Below, in pieces: positions 16,785 to 25,561 of a DNA stretch of 64,000 nt. The stretch's first letter is position 1. Every line of letters starts with the position of its first letter. The translations under genes were made by a program, and so were the position numbers. Source of the DNA: Streptomyces sp. DH12 (GTDB lineage Bacteria; Actinomycetota; Actinomycetes; Streptomycetales; Streptomycetaceae); NCBI RefSeq assembly GCF_020873895.1, contig NZ_JAHWGT010000015.1:1-64000 (forward strand), given 5' to 3'. The notes beneath the pieces are model-generated. The model made no database searches. It was given only the letters and a program-made list of their open reading frames with translations, and was not told the DNA's origin.

Positions 16785-17252
16785 ATGAGCGACTCAGCGG
16801 GTCACCGGCACGACACGGCTCCCGGACATCCCCGTGCTCGGCACCAGGGCGGTGCCCCGGCGGGGTCCGGGGCGGCCTGGGCCTCGGCGGGGACCATGTT
16901 CGCCGGGGTGCTCCTGCTCGTGCAGGGGGTGCTCGGGATGCTCCAGGGCATCGTGGGCATCGCCGAGGACGACGTGTACGGGGTCCTCGGCAACTACGTG
17001 TTCAAGTTCAACACCACCGCGTGGGGCTGGATCCACCTCGTCCTCGGGCTGCTCCTCGCGCTGATCGGCTGGGGCATCCTGCGCGGGGCCTCCTGGGCCA
17101 GGGCGAGCGGTGTGGCGCTCGCCTCGCTGGCCGTCATCGTCAACTTCGTCTGGCTGCCGTACCAGCCGGTCTGGGGCTTCATCAGCATCGCCATCGGGGT
17201 GTTCGTCATCTGGGCGCTGTGCACGGCGGACCCGACGACCGGCACGCGCTGA
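16785..17252 (+). CDS. Small four-TM membrane protein, DUF7144-like
   Basis: A 155-residue protein with a 30-residue hydrophilic His/Gly/Pro-rich N-terminus and four predicted membrane helices (about residues 35-58, 75-97, 104-122 and 124-145). The sequence NTTAWGWIHL...G and QPVWGFISIAIGVFVIWAL is typical of a family of unknown function common in streptomycetes (DUF7144). The ATG at 16785 is preceded by GAGAGGGC. Function is not known. Confidence 0.8.
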   Translation: MSDSAGHRHDTAPGHPRARHQGGAPAGSGAAWASAGTMFAGVLLLVQGVLGMLQGIVGIAEDDVYGVLGNYVFKFNTTAWGWIHLVLGLLLALIGWGILRGASWARASGVALASLAVIVNFVWLPYQPVWGFISIAIGVFVIWALCTADPTTGTR

Positions 17253-17266
17253 ACCCCGCTGGTCGC

Positions 17267-17295
17267 GGGCCTGTGGACAAGTTGTCCACAGGCCC
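17267..17295. promoter_or_regulatory. Palindrome containing two DnaA-box-like sequences
   Basis: Perfect 14-bp arms separated by one base (17267-17280 and 17282-17295). The inner 9-mers, TGTGGACAA and TTGTCCACA, are both exact matches to the Streptomyces DnaA-box consensus TTGTCCACA in opposite orientation. It lies 15 nt after a stop codon and 37 nt before the S9 peptidase start, so it may equally be a terminator. Confidence 0.55.
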
Positions 17296-17331
17296 GGCGG
17301 GATGTCGGCCGGACGGTCCATGATGGACGGC

Positions 17332-19224
17332 ATGACTGAGCCGAGCGACGTACCAACGAAACCGACGAACCAGGCCCCGGCCGCCGGCGGGCCCGACGTG
17401 CCGGACTGGGAGAAGCGCTTCCGCGCTCCGCGCGTGTCCCTGCCGGAGTGGGCGTTCGACGCGCCGCACCGGGCGCTGTTCGTGTCGAACGCTACGGGGA
17501 CGTACGAGTTGTACGCCTGGGACCGGGAGACCGGTGTGCAGCGGCAGGTGACGGACCGGCCGAACGGCACGACGGACGGCGTCCTGTCCCCGGACGGCGA
17601 GTGGATCTGGTGGTTCGCCGACACCGACGGCGACGAGTTCGGCGTGTGGATGCGGCAGCCGTTCGCGGGCGGGCCGGACGAGCCGGCCGTGCCGGGGCTC
17701 GCGCCGTCCTACCCGGCGGGCCTGGCCGTCGGACGGGACGGGACCACGGTCGTCGGCCGGTCCACGGAGGAGGAGGGCACCACCCTCCACGTGGTCCGCC
17801 CGGGGCAGGAGCCCGTGGAGATCTACCGGCACCGGGAGTCCGCAGGCGTCGGGGACCTGTCGCACGACGGGACGCTGGTCGCCGTCGAGCACACCGAGCA
17901 CGGTGACGCGACGCACGCGGCGCTGCGCGTGGTCCGGCTCGCCGACACCGCCGGAGCCGCGGGGGCCCCGGCCGTGACGCCGGTCGCGGAGCTGGACGAC
18001 ACCAAGGGCGGTACGCAGCCGCTGGGCCTGGCGGTGCTCGGCTTCGCACCGGTCGACGGCGACACGCGGCTGCTCGTGGGGCACCAGCGGCGCGGCCGGT
18101 GGGAGCCGATGGTCTGGGACGTGGTGTCCGGGGTGGAGACGGACCTCGACCTGGACCTGCCGGGCGACGTGAGCGCCGAGTGGTACCCGGACGGTTCCGG
18201 GCTGCTGGTCGTCCACAGCTTCGAGGCGCGCAGCGACCTGTGGCGGTACGACCTGGCGACGCGCCGGCTGACGCGGGTCGACACCCCGGCCGGTTCGGTG
18301 TCGGACGCGACGGCCCGGCCGGACGGCGAGGTCGAGTACCTGTGGTCGTCGGCCGCGATGCCGCCGGAGGTGCGGTCGACGTCGGGCGCGGTCGTCCTCG
18401 ACCCGCCGGGGACGCGGGCACCGGAATCGGTCGCCGTCGAGGACGTGTGGGTGGAGGGCCCCGGCGGGCGCGTCCACGCGCTGGTCCACCGGCCGGCGGG
18501 GGCGGCGGGCCCGCTGCCGACGGTGTTCGACGTCCACGGCGGCCCCACCTGGCACTACAGCGACGCGTTCGCCGCGGGCCCCGCCGCATGGGTGGACCAC
18601 GGCTACGCGGTGGTGCGGGTGAACTACCGCGGTTCCACCGGCTACGGCCGGGAGTGGACGGACGCCCTGCGGCACCGGGTAGGGCTGATCGAGCTGGAGG
18701 ACATCGCGGCGGTCCGGGAGTGGGCCGTCTCGTCGGGCCTCGCGGACCCGGAGCGTCTGGTGCTGGCCGGCGGCTCGTGGGGCGGCTACCTGACGCTGCT
18801 GGGTCTGGGCACGCAGCCCGACGCGTGGGCAGTGGGCATCGCCGACGTGCCGGTCGCGGACTACGTCACGGCGTACCACGACCAGATGGAGGCGCTGCGG
18901 CCCCTGGACCGGACGCTGTTCGGCGGGGCTCCCGAGGAGGTGCCCGAGCGGTGGGCGGCCTCGAACCCGCTGACGTACGTGGACGAGGTGCGGGCGCCGG
19001 TGTACATCGCGGCGGGAGTCAACGACCCGCGCTGCCCGATCCGCCAGGTGGAGAACTACGTGGACCGGCTCGCGGCCCGCGGCGCGGTGCACGAGGTGTA
19101 CCGGTACGACGCGGGACACGGCTCGTTGGTGGTGGAGGAACGGATCAAGCAGCTGCGTCTGGAGATCGAGTTCGCGGCCCGGCACCTGGCCGCCGTGGGC
19201 GGGCCCCGGACGGACGGGGGGTGA
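17332..19224 (+). CDS. S9-family prolyl oligopeptidase-type serine peptidase
   Basis: A 630-residue cytosolic peptidase. An N-terminal beta-propeller (about residues 30-370, repeats such as SPDGEWIWWFADTDGDEFG) is followed by an alpha/beta hydrolase domain with the nucleophile in GGSWGGY (about residue 483), the acid in AAGVNDPRCP and the His in DAGHGSLV. This group covers acylaminoacyl-peptidases and dipeptidyl peptidases; substrate preference is unknown. The ATG at 17332 is chosen; an in-frame ATG at 17320 adds four residues. The next gene starts 22 nt downstream. Confidence 0.9.
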   Translation: MTEPSDVPTKPTNQAPAAGGPDVPDWEKRFRAPRVSLPEWAFDAPHRALFVSNATGTYELYAWDRETGVQRQVTDRPNGTTDGVLSPDGEWIWWFADTDGDEFGVWMRQPFAGGPDEPAVPGLAPSYPAGLAVGRDGTTVVGRSTEEEGTTLHVVRPGQEPVEIYRHRESAGVGDLSHDGTLVAVEHTEHGDATHAALRVVRLADTAGAAGAPAVTPVAELDDTKGGTQPLGLAVLGFAPVDGDTRLLVGHQRRGRWEPMVWDVVSGVETDLDLDLPGDVSAEWYPDGSGLLVVHSFEARSDLWRYDLATRRLTRVDTPAGSVSDATARPDGEVEYLWSSAAMPPEVRSTSGAVVLDPPGTRAPESVAVEDVWVEGPGGRVHALVHRPAGAAGPLPTVFDVHGGPTWHYSDAFAAGPAAWVDHGYAVVRVNYRGSTGYGREWTDALRHRVGLIELEDIAAVREWAVSSGLADPERLVLAGGSWGGYLTLLGLGTQPDAWAVGIADVPVADYVTAYHDQMEALRPLDRTLFGGAPEEVPERWAASNPLTYVDEVRAPVYIAAGVNDPRCPIRQVENYVDRLAARGAVHEVYRYDAGHGSLVVEERIKQLRLEIEFAARHLAAVGGPRTDGG

Positions 19225-19246
19225 GGTCGTTCCGTACCGTGGAGGG

Positions 19247-20014
19247 GTGTACCGCTTCCTGACGACCCCCCGCTGGTGGGGGATCAACGTCTTCGTGCTG
19301 CTGGCGATCCCGTTCTGCCTGTTCATGGGCATCTGGCAGCTGGGCAGGTTCGAGGACCGCGTCGACTCCCACCAGGAGGCCGAGAGGCGCCCGGCCGTCC
19401 AGGCGGCGGAGGCGGCGGCGCCGCTGGCGGAGCTGCTGCCGGTGGACAAGGAGACGTCGGGCCGCCAGGCGGTGGTGAGCGGCCGGTACGGCGAGCAGTT
19501 CCTGGTGCCGGGGCGCGAGCTGGACGGCGAGACCGGTGCGTACGTGCTGACGCTGCTGCACACCTCCGAGGACAAGGCCCTGCCGGTGGTGCGGGGCTGG
19601 CTGCCGAAGGGCGCCGCCGCCCCGGCGCCGCCCGCCGGCGAGGTGACCGTGACCGGGGCGCTCCAGGCGTCGGAGAGCCCGGGCTCGAAGGGCGTCCACG
19701 CGGCGGGCGGCCTGCCCGAGGGCCAGCTCGGCATCATCAGCGCGGCGTCCCTCGTCAACCTGGTGCCCGACGAGGTGTACGACGCGTGGGTGACCCTGGC
19801 GCACTCGCCGGCCGGGCTCACCCCGGTGCCCCCGGCGGCCGCCACGGGCACGGGGCTGGACATCAAGGCGTTCCAGAACCTCGGTTACACGGGTGAGTGG
19901 TTCGCGTTCGCGGGGTTCGTGCTGTTCATGTGGTTCCGCCTCGTCCGCCGTGAGGCGGAGGCGGAGCGGGACCGCGCGATCGGACTGGAGCCGGAGAGCC
20001 AGGGCGTCGGCTGA
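19247..20014 (+). CDS. SURF1-family cytochrome oxidase biogenesis protein
   Basis: A 255-residue protein with the two-helix topology of SURF1: an N-terminal helix (WWGINVFVLLAIPFCLFMGIWQ, with the conserved G.WQL..), an extracytoplasmic domain (about residues 45-205, including VSGRY and VVRGWLP) and a C-terminal helix (EWFAFAGFVLFMWFRLVRRE). SURF1 helps assemble the aa3-type oxidase. It starts at a GTG at 19247, 22 nt after the S9 peptidase stop, so the two may share a transcript. Confidence 0.88.
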   Translation: MYRFLTTPRWWGINVFVLLAIPFCLFMGIWQLGRFEDRVDSHQEAERRPAVQAAEAAAPLAELLPVDKETSGRQAVVSGRYGEQFLVPGRELDGETGAYVLTLLHTSEDKALPVVRGWLPKGAAAPAPPAGEVTVTGALQASESPGSKGVHAAGGLPEGQLGIISAASLVNLVPDEVYDAWVTLAHSPAGLTPVPPAAATGTGLDIKAFQNLGYTGEWFAFAGFVLFMWFRLVRREAEAERDRAIGLEPESQGVG

Positions 20015-20039
20015 GCCGCCTCCCGCCCCCGCCGGGCCG

Positions 20040-20290
20040 GCTGCGCGGACGCCCGGCCTGCGGCTGGTGGACGGGCTGCGGCCGGCCGGGCTGCCGGGTG
20101 GCCGAGCTGCCCGGTGTCCCCGCTCCCGGGTGGCCGAGGCGCCCGGATGCGGGTGGACCGGCCCCCGGGTGGCCCGGCTTCCGGATGGTGGGGTCGCCCG
20201 GCTGCGGGTGGACGGGCTGCCGGGTGGACCGGCTCTCAAGTGGCCCCGCTGCGGGTGACCGGCCGGGTGGGCCGCCGGTGTGCGGCCCGC
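20040..20290. repeat. Degenerate tandem GC-rich repeat
   Basis: The roughly 290-bp gap after the SURF1 gene is filled with imperfect copies of a 13-15-nt unit close to CGGGTGGMCSGGCT (for example at 20092, 20126, 20149, 20165, 20205 and 20220). No conserved ORF; the units face no fixed phase. Likely expanded by slippage. Confidence 0.6.
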
Positions 20291-20308
20291 CTGTCGGCGG
20301 GCCCGGTG

Positions 20309-21709
20309 TCACTGGGCCGGGAGGAGGCCCGTGCGGTAGATCGTGCCGGTGCAGGCGTTGGGGACGGTCGTCTCCGCCGTGGGGCCGCCCGCCTCCGGGG
20401 TGTGGGTGACGCTCACGCTGCCGTCGGCCGTACCCCCCTCGGAGACGAGCTGGGGCTCGGTGGCCGCGCCGGCGTCCGACTCCCCGCCGCCCTCCGCCGT
20501 GCCGCCCGCCCCGGTGCCGCCCGCCGCGGTGCCTCCGGTCGAGGGAGTGGGCTCCGTGGTCGGGGACGGGGTGGGGTCGGGTGTCGTCCCGCCCTCCGTG
20601 GGGCAGGTCTCAGCCGGCACCCAGGCGAACTTCACGTCGTACGCCGCCGAGGGCTTCAGGGTCAGACGGCCGACCGACGCGGACGGGTCGGGCAGGCCGT
20701 CCGCCCCGTCGCCGGACGTGTGGGTGACGACGCTGACGCGGTCCCGGTCGGCGGCGCCGTTCGCGCGGAAGCCGACGGTGCCGGCGCCGTCGACGACGCA
20801 GTCGGCGCCGGAGACGTTGGCGATGCGGAAGGTGCCGTACACCGTGCCGTCGGATCCGGGGGAGCCCGCGTCGGCGGAGATTACGCCGAGCTGGCCCGGG
20901 TCGCAGACCGGGACGGTGGCCGTGGCGGACGCGGTGGGGCCCGCGGTGCCGTCGGTCGCGCCGCTCGCGGCCGTCTGCGGCTTCCCCTTCGGGTCCTTGG
21001 CGTCCTTGCCCTTGCCCTCGGGCGCCGAGGAACTGCCGGTGGACTCCTCACCGGTCGCGCCCTCGATGGCGTCCCCGGTGCCGCCCTGGACCTGCTCGCC
21101 GTGGCCGGCGTTGACCGGGTTGGCGCCGGAGGCGCCGTCGGACGCGGCGACGTGCACGAAGGCGGGGATTCCGGTGCCCAGCAGGATCACCGCGGCGGCC
21201 GTGCCGACGATCGCCTGGCGCTTGCGGGCGCGGCGGGCGGGGACGGCCCTGCGGAGGTGCTCCAGTACGTCGTCGGAGGGCCGGATGTCGCTCACGGCGG
21301 TGTGGAGCATGCGCCGCAGAGCGAGCTCGTCGACCGGCAGGCCGTCCGCGTCGTCGTCCGGGCCGAAGCCCGTGTCGCTGTCTGAGCCGGGGCCCGGGCC
21401 GAAGCCCGTGTTCCTGCCAGGGCCGAAGCCCGTGTCGCTGCCAAAGCCGAAGCCCGTGTCGCTGCCAGGGCCGGAGCCCGTGTCGGAGTCCGCGCCCGCG
21501 CGCGGGTGCCCGCCGGTGCCCGCGGTGGTGGGGGCTCCCGCGCCGGCCGTGTCGCCGGCGGGGGTGCGCGTGGCGCCCGTGTCGGCGGAGTCCCGTCCGG
21601 CGTCGTGCAGGTCGCCGTCGTGCCCGTTGTTCACAGTTCCGTTCCCAGTCCGGTCGTCCGACGGCCCGTCCGGCCCGTTGTGCTCGTGGCTGTCCGCGCG
21701 GTCGCTCAT
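20309..21709 (-). CDS. Single-pass membrane protein coupled to a SigE-family sigma factor
   Basis: A 466-residue protein with a hydrophilic, Gly/Asp/Thr-rich cytosolic half, one membrane helix (about residues 165-187, preceded by RRARKRQ) and an extracytoplasmic half with a probable DUF4232-like beta-domain (about 265-370) containing three cysteines (VPVCDPG, DCVVDG, ETCPTE) and a Pro/Thr/Gly-rich tail. The residues 75-117 repeat DTGFGPG four to five times. It overlaps the sigma gene by ATGA. The layout suggests an anti-sigma or sensor role, but no zinc-binding anti-sigma motif is visible. Confidence 0.75.
   Translation of the reverse strand: MSDRADSHEHNGPDGPSDDRTGNGTVNNGHDGDLHDAGRDSADTGATRTPAGDTAGAGAPTTAGTGGHPRAGADSDTGSGPGSDTGFGFGSDTGFGPGRNTGFGPGPGSDSDTGFGPDDDADGLPVDELALRRMLHTAVSDIRPSDDVLEHLRRAVPARRARKRQAIVGTAAAVILLGTGIPAFVHVAASDGASGANPVNAGHGEQVQGGTGDAIEGATGEESTGSSSAPEGKGKDAKDPKGKPQTAASGATDGTAGPTASATATVPVCDPGQLGVISADAGSPGSDGTVYGTFRIANVSGADCVVDGAGTVGFRANGAADRDRVSVVTHTSGDGADGLPDPSASVGRLTLKPSAAYDVKFAWVPAETCPTEGGTTPDPTPSPTTEPTPSTGGTAAGGTGAGGTAEGGGESDAGAATEPQLVSEGGTADGSVSVTHTPEAGGPTAETTVPNACTGTIYRTGLLPAQ
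21362..21486. repeat. 24-bp imperfect tandem repeat inside the membrane-protein gene
   Basis: Four to five copies of a unit close to CCGAAGCCCGTGTCGCTGCC plus 4 nt, in frame, encode the repeated DTGFGPG peptide in the cytosolic half of the protein. Confidence 0.75.
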
Positions 21710-22413
21710 GCCGTGGCCCCCATGGCGACGCGTAGTGCGGCGATGCCGCGTGAGCCGTACGCCTTCACCGACCCGATCGATATGCCCAGGGTCTCGGCGA
21801 CCTGCGCCTCGGTCATGTCCGCGAAGTACCGCAGGACCAGCACTTCGCGCTGGCGGCGCTGGAGCCCGCGCATCGCCTTGATCAGCGCGTCGCGCTCCAG
21901 CTGGTCGTACGCGCCCTCCTCCGCGCTCGCCATGTCGGGCATCGGCTTGGAGAGCAGCTTCAGCCCGATTATTCGGCGGCGCAGGGCGGAGCGGGAGAGG
22001 TTGACGACGGTCTGGCGGAGGTACGCCAGGGTCTTCTCGGGGTCGCGGACCCGGCGGCGCGCCGAGTGCACCCGGATGAACGCCTCCTGGACGACGTCCT
22101 CGCAGGAGGCGGTGTCGTCGAGGAGGAGCGCGGCGAGGCCCAGCAGCGACCGGTAGTGGGCGCGGTAGGTCTCGGTGAGGTGGTCGACGGTGGTGCCCGC
22201 GGTCGTCGCGGCACCGGTGTCGCCGTCGGCTCCGGCCCCCTCACGCGGGAACGGGACGCGGGCACGGCGCGTGGCGGGCATGGGTGCGATCACCGGCATG
22301 CCGCCGCCGCGCCGGCGCTCGCGCGGAGGCCGCTGCGGCGGTCGTACGAGCGGGAGGACCGCCGCGCCGCCGCGAAGGGGGCCCGCTGATGGGATGTCGA
22401 GAACCTCTGCCAC
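21706..22413 (-). CDS. SigE-family ECF RNA polymerase sigma factor
   Basis: A 235-residue ECF sigma factor. Region 2 (DHLTETYRAHYRSLLGLAALL...SCEDVVQEAFIRVH) and region 4 (GLQRRQREVLVLRYFADMTEAQVAETLGISIGSVKAYGSRGIAALR) are intact, with the KAYGSRG ending typical of the SigE (SCO3613-like) group. The first 70 residues are Arg/Pro-rich and non-conserved; the GTG at 22413 is the most upstream start, and an ATG at about residue 39 is an alternative. It is followed by the overlapping membrane protein, its likely regulator. Confidence 0.87.
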   Translation of the reverse strand: MAEVLDIPSAGPLRGGAAVLPLVRPPQRPPRERRRGGGMPVIAPMPATRRARVPFPREGAGADGDTGAATTAGTTVDHLTETYRAHYRSLLGLAALLLDDTASCEDVVQEAFIRVHSARRRVRDPEKTLAYLRQTVVNLSRSALRRRIIGLKLLSKPMPDMASAEEGAYDQLERDALIKAMRGLQRRQREVLVLRYFADMTEAQVAETLGISIGSVKAYGSRGIAALRVAMGATA

Positions 22414-22712
22414 GCCAGTTGGACACGTCGACCCCCGTCAGGGTTGTACGCGCACGGCTCCGCCTTCGACGGTGCGTCGTTCGCCCTCATCCGTATCCGC
22501 TCTTCCCCTAAGCCCCGTCAAGCCCCGTTGGACGCGGCCGCGCCGTGGGGCGGCCGCGCGGACGCCTGCCGCCACCCGCCGCCGACCGCGGGGGAGGAAG
22601 CAGGCGTCGAACGTCCATCGCCCCAGTTCCAGCGGTACGGACCGAAGACCTTTGCGCAGGGCGTTCACAGATCCTACAAAGCCGGGCCCGGGAACACACC
22701 GGGTATCCGGGG

Positions 22713-23831
22713 TCAGGGGCGTGTCCCGCGGCCGGCGGCCAGTTCCGCGGCGACGGCCTCCGCGATCTGCGCGGTGTTCAGCGCGGCGCCCTTGCGGAGG
22801 TTGTCGCCGCACGCGAAGAACTCCAGGGCCCGTTCGTCGTCCGGGTGCCGGCGCACTCGGCCCACCCACGTGGGGTCGGTGCCGACGACGTCGGCGGGGG
22901 TGGGGAAGTCGCCGGCGGCGGGGTCGTCGTAGAGGACGACGCCCGGCGAGGTGGCGAGGATCTCATGGGCGCGCGCGACGGTGACCGCCCGTTCGAACCG
23001 CGCGTGCACGACGACGGAGTGCGCGGTGACGACGGGGACGTGCACGCAGGTGGCGGCGACCCGCAGGGCGGGCAGGTCGAGGATCCTGCGCGCCTCGGCC
23101 CGTACGCGCAGCTCCTCGGAGGACCAGCCGTCCTCCTCCAAGGCGCCGGACCAGGGGACGACGTTGAGCGCGAGCGGGGCCGCGAAGGGGCCCGCGTCGT
23201 CCCCGACGGCCCTGCGTACGTCGCCCGGGGCGGTGCCCAGCCCGGTGCCGGCGACGGCCGCCAGCTGGCCTCGCAGCGCGTCGACCCCGGCCTGGCCCGC
23301 GCCGCTCGCCGCCTGGTACGCGGAGACGACCAGCTCGTCGAGGCCGAACTCGGCGTGGAGCGCCCCGACGGCGACGATCAGGGCGAGCGTGGTGCAGCCG
23401 GGGCTCGCGATGATGCCGCGCGGCCGGAGCCGGGCGGCGTGCGGGTTGACCTCGGGGACGACGAGCGGCACGTCGGGGTCGGCGCGGAACGCCGGCGAGG
23501 CGTCGATGACGACGGTGCCCTGGGCGGCGGCGATCGGCGCCCAGCGGGCGGCGACCTCCTCCGGGGCCAGGAACACGGCGACGTCGACGCCCCTGAGCGT
23601 CTCCTCGTCGAGCGCGAGGACCTCCGTCTCCACCCCCCGGAGGACCGGCCCGGGGCCGGCGAGGGGCTCGGGGCAGACGGGGCCGCCCCTCCCCCCGCCG
23701 GTGGCGGAGGGAGGGGCGAGCAGGCGGATCTCGCCCCAGACGTCGGCGCGCTGCGACAGGATCCGGAGCATCACCGCGCCGGCCGCCCCGGTCGCGCCGA
23801 CGACCGCGAGCGCCGGCTTCCGGCTCGTCAC
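22713..23831 (-). CDS. asd: Aspartate-semialdehyde dehydrogenase
   Basis: A 372-residue NADP-dependent enzyme making aspartate semialdehyde for lysine, threonine, methionine and diaminopimelate. The Rossmann start (ALAVVGATGAAGAVMLRIL), catalytic Cys in SPGCTT, and the C-terminal VPVVTAHSVVVHARF segment are present; the active-site motif is SPGC rather than the usual NPNC. A Gly/Pro-rich insertion at about residues 42-60 is not typical. The start is a GTG at 23831 without a good ribosome site. It lies 52 nt downstream of lysC, in the same operon. Confidence 0.9.
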   Translation of the reverse strand: MTSRKPALAVVGATGAAGAVMLRILSQRADVWGEIRLLAPPSATGGGRGGPVCPEPLAGPGPVLRGVETEVLALDEETLRGVDVAVFLAPEEVAARWAPIAAAQGTVVIDASPAFRADPDVPLVVPEVNPHAARLRPRGIIASPGCTTLALIVAVGALHAEFGLDELVVSAYQAASGAGQAGVDALRGQLAAVAGTGLGTAPGDVRRAVGDDAGPFAAPLALNVVPWSGALEEDGWSSEELRVRAEARRILDLPALRVAATCVHVPVVTAHSVVVHARFERAVTVARAHEILATSPGVVLYDDPAAGDFPTPADVVGTDPTWVGRVRRHPDDERALEFFACGDNLRKGAALNTAQIAEAVAAELAAGRGTRP

Positions 23832-23883
23832 GGGCGCCCGGCCCGACGGGTGCGGGAGGCGCGGGCGGTCCGGGCCCGTGCCG

Positions 23884-24405
23884 TCAGCGGCCCGTGCCGC
23901 CGTAGACGACGGCCTCGGCGGACTCGCTGTCCAGACCGAAGGCGGTGTGGACGGCGCGGACGGCCTCGTTGACGTCGTCGGCGCGGGTGACGACCGAGAT
24001 GCGGATCTCCGAGGTGGAGATCAGCTCGATGTTCACACCCGCGTCGGACAGCGCCTCGAAGAAGGAGGCGGTGACGCCCGGGTTGGTCTTCATGCCCGCG
24101 CCGACCAGGGAGATCTTGCCGATCTGGTCGTCGTAGCGCAGGGACTCGAAGCCGATGGCGCCCTTCTGCTTCTCCAGGGCGTCGATGGCCTTGCGGCCCT
24201 CGGTCTTGGGGAGCGTGAAGGAGATGTCCGTCAGACCGGTGGACGCCGCGGAGACGTTCTGGACCACCATGTCGATGTTGACCTCGGCGTCCGCGATGGT
24301 GCGGAAGATCGCGGCGGCCTCGCCCGGCTTGTCGGGCACACCGACGACGGTGATCTTCGCCTCGGAGGTGTCATGGGCGACACCGGAGATGATGGCCTGC
24401 TCCAC
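23884..24405 (-). CDS. lysC: Internal in-frame beta subunit of aspartate kinase
   Basis: The GTG at 24405 ([20 protein letters not shown]) is preceded by GAGGGGA 6-8 nt upstream and would produce the two ACT domains alone (173 residues). This is the arrangement known for Corynebacterium glutamicum lysC, whose alpha2beta2 enzyme uses an internal start at the same point of the protein. The conservation of the start and ribosome site supports it; no transcript or protein data are visible. Confidence 0.7.
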   Translation of the reverse strand: MEQAIISGVAHDTSEAKITVVGVPDKPGEAAAIFRTIADAEVNIDMVVQNVSAASTGLTDISFTLPKTEGRKAIDALEKQKGAIGFESLRYDDQIGKISLVGAGMKTNPGVTASFFEALSDAGVNIELISTSEIRISVVTRADDVNEAVRAVHTAFGLDSESAEAVVYGGTGR

Positions 24406-25155
24406 CTTGCGGTCCCCTCGCGGTTCGTTGCTGACCCACGTGCCCTGGAGCCCCGAGAAGCTGGAGCGGACGTGGATCGGGATGTTGTAGCGGCGCGCGT
24501 ACTCGACGCAGCGGTGCAGCAGCACCTTGGAGCCGGAGCTGGCGAGCTCCAGCATGTCCTCGAAGGAGATCCAGTCGATCTTCCGGGCCTTCTTCACGAC
24601 CCGCGGGTCGGCGGTGAAGACACCGTCGACGTCGGTGTAGATCTCGCAGACCTCGGCGTCCAAGGCGGCGGCGAGCGCCACGGCCGTGGTGTCGGAACCG
24701 CCCCGACCGAGGGTGGTGATGTCCTTCTTGTCCTGGGAGACGCCCTGGAAGCCCGCGACGATGGCGATGTTGCCCTCGTCCAGTGCGGTGCGGATCCGGC
24801 CCGGCGTGACATCGATGATGCGCGCTTTGTTGTGGACCGAGTCGGTGATGACGCCTGCCTGGCTACCGGTGAACGACTGGGCCTCGTGGCCCAGGTTCTT
24901 GATCGCCATGGCCAGCAGCGCCATGGAGATCCGCTCTCCGGCGGTCAGCAGCATGTCGAACTCACGCCCGGCAGGGATCGGGGATACCTGCTCGGCGAGA
25001 TCGATCAACTCGTCCGTCGTGTCGCCCATCGCGGATACCACGACGACCACCTGGTGGCCGTTCTTCTTGGCATCGACGATTCGCTTGGCGACGCGCTTGA
25101 TGCCCTCGGCATCGGCAACGGAGGAGCCTCCGTACTTCTGCACGACAAGGCCCAC
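23884..25155 (-). CDS. lysC: Aspartate kinase
   Basis: A 423-residue aspartokinase, the first step of the aspartate family. The kinase domain begins [12 protein letters not shown] and includes [18 protein letters not shown] and [13 protein letters not shown]; two ACT regulatory domains fill the last about 160 residues ([36 protein letters not shown]), suggesting feedback inhibition by lysine and threonine. It starts at a GTG at 25155 with GAGGAG 6 nt upstream. A second in-frame start with its own ribosome site makes a beta subunit (separate entry). Confidence 0.95.
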   Translation of the reverse strand: MGLVVQKYGGSSVADAEGIKRVAKRIVDAKKNGHQVVVVVSAMGDTTDELIDLAEQVSPIPAGREFDMLLTAGERISMALLAMAIKNLGHEAQSFTGSQAGVITDSVHNKARIIDVTPGRIRTALDEGNIAIVAGFQGVSQDKKDITTLGRGGSDTTAVALAAALDAEVCEIYTDVDGVFTADPRVVKKARKIDWISFEDMLELASSGSKVLLHRCVEYARRYNIPIHVRSSFSGLQGTWVSNEPRGDRKVEQAIISGVAHDTSEAKITVVGVPDKPGEAAAIFRTIADAEVNIDMVVQNVSAASTGLTDISFTLPKTEGRKAIDALEKQKGAIGFESLRYDDQIGKISLVGAGMKTNPGVTASFFEALSDAGVNIELISTSEIRISVVTRADDVNEAVRAVHTAFGLDSESAEAVVYGGTGR

Positions 25156-25561
25156 GTGCGCTCCTCGCTCAGTCCGTTTGCGGTCAGCTCAGTCTAACGA
25201 GCGACCGGAAAACACCCCCGCGGTGTCACATCCTGAGATGTCCCGCTCAGGTGGCGATCATCCGTATCGGGCGGGGGCCCGGCCCGGTCGCTCCGAGCCG
25301 GTACCTGCCCGCCGTCGCGCCCGGTACGCGGAATGTGGGGCGGGTCACGTCTGCGGTGGTGCGGCACGGGGCCGGGGCGGGGTGAGCCGGGCGGGGTGGC
25401 GCACCGGGGCCGGCTCGGGCGGGCGGGGCGGGCGGCCGGGCAGGGAGGCGGGCAGGCGGGGAGAGCAGGCGGACAGCGCGGACCCGGCGCGCGCGGGCTG
25501 CGCGGCCGGGTCCGGGGCGAGGGCGGGGGCGGAAGCGGGTCCGGGAGAGGTCCCGGGCGGG
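25156..25561. other. Gene-free region upstream of lysC
   Basis: About 400 bp. TAGACT at 25188-25193 on the minus strand is a plausible lysC -10 box about 35 nt upstream of its start; no -35 is convincing. The 25380-25560 part is a run of G-rich short repeats (GGGCGGGCGGG-like) with no plausible ORF. Confidence 0.55.

Noticed and set aside
17206-19866. Open frame of nearly 900 codons antisense to the S9 peptidase and SURF1 genes
   Set aside because: It crosses two real genes and their gap, is Arg/Pro/Ala-rich and has no family features.
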